Below, in pieces: positions 59,017 to 64,000 of a DNA stretch of 64,000 bases. The position numbers were made by a program, and so were the translations under genes. Every line of letters begins with the position of its first letter. Position 1 is the first letter of the stretch. The DNA is from Aulostomus chinensis (taxonomy: Eukaryota; Chordata; Actinopteri; Syngnathiformes; Aulostomidae), in the NCBI GenBank assembly GCA_037954235.1, contig JBBMOA010000019.1, forward strand, positions 14,768,305-14,832,304, given 5' to 3'. Under the pieces are notes generated by a model. That model was not told the DNA's origin and made no database searches. It saw nothing but the letters and a program-made list of their open reading frames with translations.

Positions 59017-60115
59017 ATCGGAAACGGTTGATGAAGGAAGAGCTGGTGAGCCAGCGGCAGAGAAGACGCTGTTTCTCTCGTATCGCCGCTTTAGCTTCTT
59101 CTTGGAGCGTTTGACAGCGGGCGGCAAACAACATTACGGCTCATTACCGCCACCAATTGGTATGGAGTGAAACTATCAAGCTATCGCCTATTATTGTGGC
59201 CATAATCTCTCTCTCTCTCTCTCGCCAAATTAATAATCCATCCATCGTCATTTTACGCTTATTCCTACACATTAAGGGTCGCGGGGGGACTGGAGCCTAT
59301 CCCAGCGTCAACGGGCGAGAGGCAGGGTTCACCCTGGACAGGTCGCCAATCCATCGCAGGGCCGACATAGAGAGACGAACAACCATTCACACTCACAGTC
59401 ACACCTACAGTCAATTTAGAGTATCAATCAGCCTCGTCCCCAATTGCATGTTTTTGGACTGTGGGAGGAAGCCGGAGTACCCGGAGAGAACCCACGCAAA
59501 TTAATAATATAATATGTTAATAAATAATATGGAAGGGAAAAATATCGTACCCTCAACATGTATCTTGTCCAAAAATGAATTCAAATATTTAAAGGGGCGG
59601 AATAAGGAGGCGACAAAGGCTTTCTATTTTTTAGATGCTTCAGGTGTCAAGTCTTGTGTGACATCCCTCCCAGGCCCGACCTCTGGCTCCCTTGTATACA
59701 TAGAACGCGACTTATATCTCACAGACACAAATTAATTGTATTGAGTGAACAAGTTATGTCTGGTGGTCTCAAAATATATATGAATTTTCTCTCCGTGCTC
59801 ATTTTTTTCTCTTTCACTAAGGTCACTCCAGGGCTCCGTCAGAAATAATGGAGAGCATTGTAATTTACACTTCCGCCAGTAGTCGGCAGTAATCAGCCAG
59901 TCTGTTATTTATCTACCGCCAACCAACCTGTAGAAAAGAAGACGGATAGGGGAAGTGGGGGTCAGCTGACAGTAGTGAGCAACAGAAGCGGGTGTAACAG
60001 CTACGGAGGAGGCTGTGAGTGGAGCTAAAGCCTCCCTCTGTCTCCACCAACTGCTCCAGCCGTGGAAACCTGAACGGTCCCCGACCCGCGGGCTAGTCTT
60101 CGCGCCTCGGGCAGA
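59017..60115. promoter_or_regulatory. Shared inip/snx30 divergent promoter interval
   Basis: The two start codons point away from each other across 1.1 kb. The snx30 side (59.94-60.25 kb) is GC-rich with many CpG. ETS-like sites ACTTCCG (59869-59875) and ATTTCCGG (near 58950, just inside inip) lie near the two ends. A SINE insertion occupies the middle. Transcription starts are not resolvable by reading. Confidence 0.6.
59226..59508 (-). repeat. 5'-truncated SINE flanked by 12 bp target-site duplication
   Basis: The 3' end (ATCCATCC at about 59237) through to CCACG at 59496 matches the SINE in minus orientation, but the tRNA-like head is missing. The flanks at 59226-59237 and 59497-59508 are identical (CAAATTAATAAT), the signature of L1-type target-primed insertion with 5' truncation. 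Confidence 0.88.
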
Positions 60116-60253
60116 ATGAGTGCCACCGGCGCTCCGAGAGGCCTGGCCAGCTCGGGGCAGAAGCCCATTGCAGAGATCCTCCATCCGCTGTCCGCCACCG
60201 AGGAGCCACTCTCCCCGGGGCCAGATGTCACCGTCAGCCTTGGAGGGGACAAG
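60116..60253 (+). CDS. snx30: snx30 exon 1 coding part
   Basis: 46 codons in GC-rich DNA, ending GGDK in phase 0 at the donor AAG|GTAGGG. Confidence 0.88.
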
Positions 60254-63200
60254 GTAGGGTCTTACCCAGCTTCACCCTGACAGGCTCGGCGGTTTGAAAA
60301 CAACCAGGGGAAAGACCCGGACAGTCAGCTGAAAGAAACTATATTGAGGAACCAGTTTTAGGGCAACACCAGGGTCCAAATACATCAAACCAGAGATGGA
60401 AAACTGAAAAAAAAACATTAACCTGAATGAACCCGTCAGTGTTGTTTATTCGTGGTTTACTGAAACACGTGTGAAGCTCGACCAGTTTTGGGGTTTTGCA
60501 GCTTATCTACTCACAAGTAAACCACCTGAACTGTTATCACCACTAAAAACATAAAAGTTAAAAGTCCTAAATGTGTAATGCTCATCGTGAGCGCTGCTGA
60601 AACACATTTCTGTCATCGCCATTGACGAATAGAGAGCGTGACATCTGTATCAGCCCAGATGTGCTGCTGTGTAAACAAATATGCGGAGTGCAAACAAAGC
60701 CTTTATAACAGGCACTACCTTGGCAACCACTTTGTAATGGCTGTGTAGGGTGGGTGGGGGGGGGGGGGTGCGCGCCATGCAATAGTATGTCACTCCAACT
60801 CGGGGAACTGTTTTCAACACATTGCAATAAATGTCAGTGAAGGCAACGTGAACGCTGAAGATGTTTCTACATTAATCACAGGCTGAAATGACACTTCCAT
60901 TACATTTTGGATATTTTTGGTAACATTTCCAGTCAAATATGATGCTGCATACAGACGAGGTGCATGGATTTTTAATGATATCTATTACAGTCAGTGTTTG
61001 CATCTGATTTGGATGATCCTTGAGATTTATGAATGTTATATGATGAAAATATGCCACTGGTCGTTAATGCTCACAATATCAATAACAAAGGGCTATTTAT
61101 TGAAATATCTAATCGTATTCACAGGACGAGACTCTTCATGCGTCACAGAAGGTGTCACAGTGAGAAACGCGTGTCGGAAAAATAGATGCCAGCTGAAATC
61201 TATTGAGCTCCTTCAGTTTCACGTTCGTGTTCATGTGAATGTTGTTTATTGTCACATGAGTCGTAGTCAATGTTGCTAGTGACACTCGTGACGAGCTCTG
61301 CTCTGACAATCGATTCAAGTACAAGAATAATTCTTGTGCTGCTCCACACTTTGTCAAATCTAATTTAATGCTTTCAATACCACAGCAGGGTAAATATTGC
61401 CTTTCCACAGCAAAACGCTCAAAGATCCATGTTTGAAATCAGCGGGGCAATTTTAATCAGGAGCCTTTTCTATATCTTTCATTGAATTTTTCTTCACTGC
61501 AACAAAGCAGTCTAACAATTATATACAGCAATTTTTAGTCTATATTTTTGTGTCAGATAACACATTAAATCACCTTTATACATAATGCGTGAAAAATCAC
61601 CTTTAAAAAAGTCAAACAAAATACACAGAAAATGTTGAGAATTTTTTTTTGTCTGGAATAAATAAATGAATCTTCCAATCTTAACAAACAAGCACCCTAA
61701 TATTGTAATATAAGATGCTACTTTTTAGGTGATTTATTTTTTCATCAATCCATCCATCCACTTTGTTCCGCTTATCCTGTTAAGGGTGGTGGGGGGGCTG
61801 GAGCCTATCCCAGTAGCCTTCAGGTGAGAGGCAGGGTTCACCCTGGACAGGTCACCAGTCCATCACAGGACCAACACACAGAGACAGACAACCATTCACA
61901 CTCACAGTCACACCTACAGTCAATTTAGAGTATCAATCAGCCTCGTCCCCTCTTGATGTCTTTGGACTGTGGGAGGAAGCTGGAGTACCAGAGAGAACCC
62001 ACACAGGAACAGGAGAACATGGAGACTCACACAGAAAGATCCTGTGCTGGAGCCGGGGCTCAAACCTGGAACCTTCTTGCTGTGAGGCCACAGTGCTGAC
62101 CACTGCACCACCGTGCAGCCTGGTTTTTGTTTCATATTAAATGTAACAAGATTTTTGTTGTTGTTTGTTTTTACCAGAAATTAGATTGAATTCTCTTTGC
62201 AGTATAGTCATGCAGCAAGGCATCCCCTCAAAGTTTAACATTTACCAGAGTTGACAGAAAATTTTATGACCTTAGATTAAAAAAAAAATGTTATCAATAT
62301 TTAAGGCTCAACAGCATCTCTGAATTTTGATGTCACAATATTTTACTCACACATCCTCCATCTCTGCCGGGTGATGTTGTGTCTCAGATCCTGGTGGTGA
62401 GGGTGTGACGTGACTCTGTCGGCCCAGTTGCTCATTCGCAGTGATGTCATGTGATTATCTGCAGTTTGATTAGCAGTTAGGTTTGAGTTCAAAAACAACA
62501 ATGTCACAGCTCTGTGTGTGTGTGTGTGTGTGTGCGCGTGCGTGCATAGCAGAGACATTATGGTATGAAGAGATGGTGTGTGTAGAGCAGCATGTGATGC
62601 AATGGATGGTGCTTTTCTTTATGCTGACACTAAATCCATTCGTAACCTGCCTGTGCAGCAGAAAAATGATTTGAACTTTGTCCCCTGTTCACGTGAGAAG
62701 ATAAAATCAAACAGTTTGAGAATGAGCCGCTAAGTCTCCTCTGTGTCTGTTTGCTTCCCTGTTGCTTTGTGTTTATTTTTTGATATTTGTTAGCAGGTAA
62801 CATTCTGCTGCTGTTTGTCTACTGAGACCTGCAGAAGCGTTCATTTCAATATTTTTAGCAGTGAAATGAAACGAAAATGACTTCTGTCTTTGCCTTCATG
62901 TAAGAGAGAGAGAGAGAGAGAGATTGCTTTTTGCTCTCTACTTGTTGCTTTCAAAAATACAAAAAATGGAAATGGTCATAATAATAAAAAAAAGTTTTGC
63001 ATCAGTTTGCTGTTGACCAGATGTGCTTTTGCTAACTCACTGACTCCTGGTGCAAAATTCTGGTTGTTGTCAGAGGTTACGTAGCCGATCAGGATTATCG
63101 TAATCAGGCAGCAGCATTAATCCCAGATCAGCTGACTTCATTCACAGATCCGACATCTGATACCTTCATTGGAAAGGATTTTTTTTCTGTGAAAAATAGA

Positions 63201-64000
63201 GCAGTGATGTAAATATCAGCTTTTTCCTCTTCCTCACAGTGAAGTCAATAAGAGCATTTTGATGGTTTTTCCCAACCCATTAATTTGTCTTCACTGCAAC
63301 AAAACAGTCTTGCCAAATATATTAAGCAATTTCTATTCTATATTTTTGTATTAGACAACACATTAAATCACCTTTTCACCATCCACTCATTTCAGTGTCT
63401 TATGGTTGTGTAGAACAGCATTAATGATGATATTCAAGCTCAGTTTTTTTGTTCTTACTCTTTCTTACTGCTAGATGTTATTTACAAAAAATCCATAGGT
63501 CTTTCCAGGTGGTTTTAGGTCTGAGTTTCCATGTCTTCACAGTCCTGAAGGTCATTACATTACCTGTCCTTAGAAAATAAAAGTGCGTGATCGGCAAAAA
63601 CAAGCCATAAACAGTAAAGGTACAGTGGGTTTACTGTTCTCTCTAATTTTGTCTGTATTTGTTTTGCTGTTTTCCAAGATTACCATGAAAATGTATCTCC
63701 ATCCTGCAAATGCTCCGTTCTCTCTCCTCTCCTCCATCATCCAATTAGAAGACGAGAGCAGTGTCAGATGATGCGGCGTGTGCCTGCAGCCTCAACAAGA
63801 GCCTCATTGACACAGTGAAACAACTGCCTCTCCATCAGCGTCCATCTTTCAGCTCTTTGTGTTTCTCCTGCTGAGGTGTCCCGTATGTGTCCCCTCAGGA
63901 AGCGGGGCTGCCCAACGGCACACCGGTGGAGACCTCAAGCCCCGCCTCCGCGTCCTCGCTGTTCAACAGGCTGCAGCTGGACGACGATATGGAAGCAGAT
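60116..64000 (+). CDS. snx30: Sorting nexin 30 (SNX30), N-terminal part, cut by window end
   Basis: Endosomal PX-BAR sorting nexin. Family knowledge: pairs with SNX4 in recycling and autophagy traffic. The visible exons, 60116-60253 and 63899-64000, encode 80 residues: MSATGAPRGLASSGQ and ILHPLSATEEP, then GLPNGTPVETSSPAS, SLFNRLQLDDDMEAD. The run NG-TP-TSSPAS-SSL-NRLQLDDD matches the N-terminus of SNX30. This part precedes the PX domain, so no catalytic or lipid-binding residue is visible. The ATG has A at -3. It is a head-to-head neighbour of inip, as in human 9q32. Confidence 0.9.
61490..61578. repeat. Dispersed repeat, copy 1 of 2
   Basis: TCTTCACTGCAACAAAGCAG through TATATTTTTGTGTCAGATAA to CACATTAAATCACC also occurs, with mismatches and small indels, at 63.29 kb in the same orientation. 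Family unknown. Confidence 0.8.
61656..62120 (-). repeat. Full-length SINE with extra 3' flank (long form)
   Basis: Minus orientation. The head (GGCTGCACGGTGGTGCAG) is at 62120 and the GGAT repeats at about 61747. The same 3' flank of about 88 bp as at 53259-53340 then follows, to 61656. A short TTTTTGT sequence lies near both ends (about 61646 and 62123) and might be remains of a target-site duplication. Confidence 0.86.
62514..62545. repeat. (GT)n/(GC) tract
   Basis: GT run ending in GCGCGTGCGTGC. Confidence 0.9.
62903..62923. repeat. (GA)n microsatellite
   Basis: GA run of about 20 bp. Confidence 0.9.
63288..63378. repeat. Dispersed repeat, copy 2 of 2
   Basis: Second copy of the block at 61.49 kb: TCTTCACTGCAACAAAACAG ... 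TATATTTTTGTATTAGACAA ... CACATTAAATCACC. Confidence 0.8.
63899..64000 (+). CDS. snx30: snx30 exon 2, cut by the window end
   Basis: Acceptor CCCCTCAG|GAAGCG. 34 codons in phase, including NRLQLDDDMEAD, continuing past the edge. Confidence 0.9.

Larger units (their letters stand above)
60254..63898 (+). other. snx30 intron 1
   Basis: 3.6 kb, AT-rich, no internal coding exon seen. It contains a full-length SINE, a direct pair of about 90 bp repeats, and short GT and GA tracts. Confidence 0.8.

Noticed and set aside
59017..59127. N-terminal extension of INIP with a Lys/Arg-rich stretch
   Set aside because: The frame is open upstream, but its apparent first codon is TTG and an in-frame TAA lies just before it. 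No ATG is available, and MAANPPGQ matches the known start.
1..64000. CRISPR array, phage, plasmid or bacterial defence system
   Set aside because: All direct repeats are eukaryotic microsatellites or SINE copies. The genes are spliced vertebrate genes.

Overview
This 64 kb window is vertebrate nuclear DNA, almost certainly from a teleost fish. The evidence is spliced genes with GT/AG introns, many of them only about 100 bp, very dense (CA)n and other microsatellites, and several copies of a tRNA-headed SINE of a type common in teleosts. No bacterial operon, phage, CRISPR array, rRNA gene or intact transposon was seen. The assignments come from reading translated exons and splice sites. No database search was run.

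Four protein-coding genes can be supported. (1) slc26a1, minus strand, stop at 5242 and ATG at 8700: seven coding exons giving a 713-residue sulfate/oxalate anion exchanger with a C-terminal STAS domain. A splice acceptor three bases before the ATG shows that at least one non-coding exon lies upstream. Candidate first exons sit at about 11.73-11.85 kb and 13.38-13.53 kb. (2) htr4, minus strand, about 37.9-42.05 kb: a 5-HT4 serotonin receptor (Gs-coupled GPCR) in five coding exons, about 406 residues as read. Its last core exon ends at a splice donor in the same place and phase as the mammalian alternative C-tail junction. (3) inip, minus strand, 57132-59016: four exons, 103 residues, SOSS complex subunit C. 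(4) snx30, plus strand, starting at 60116 and running off the right edge: the first two coding exons of sorting nexin 30. inip and snx30 are divergent across about 1.1 kb that must hold both promoters. The same head-to-head pair exists in human 9q32.

Layout: 1-1.4 kb may be the 3' UTR end of a plus-strand gene entering from the left (two AATAAA signals). 5.2-8.7 kb is the slc26a1 coding region, and 8.7-13.5 kb is its probable 5' region. 13.6-37.9 kb is a gene desert with microsatellites, decayed interspersed repeats and one orphan exon-like open frame at 26.1 kb. 37.9-42 kb is htr4. 42-57 kb has no recognised coding exon but holds a candidate promoter and first exon at about 55.0-55.25 kb. 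57.1-64 kb is inip/snx30, with a 3.6 kb snx30 first intron.

The genes do not form one pathway. They cover membrane anion transport, serotonin signalling, single-strand DNA damage response and endosomal sorting. No undescribed system is evident. The more interesting points are alternative slc26a1 first exons (one in frame with the coding sequence), a SINE subfamily carrying an extra shared 3' flank of about 85 bp, a 5'-truncated SINE with a perfect 12 bp target-site duplication inside the inip/snx30 promoter interval, a possible distal htr4 promoter, and the orphan exon-like frame.
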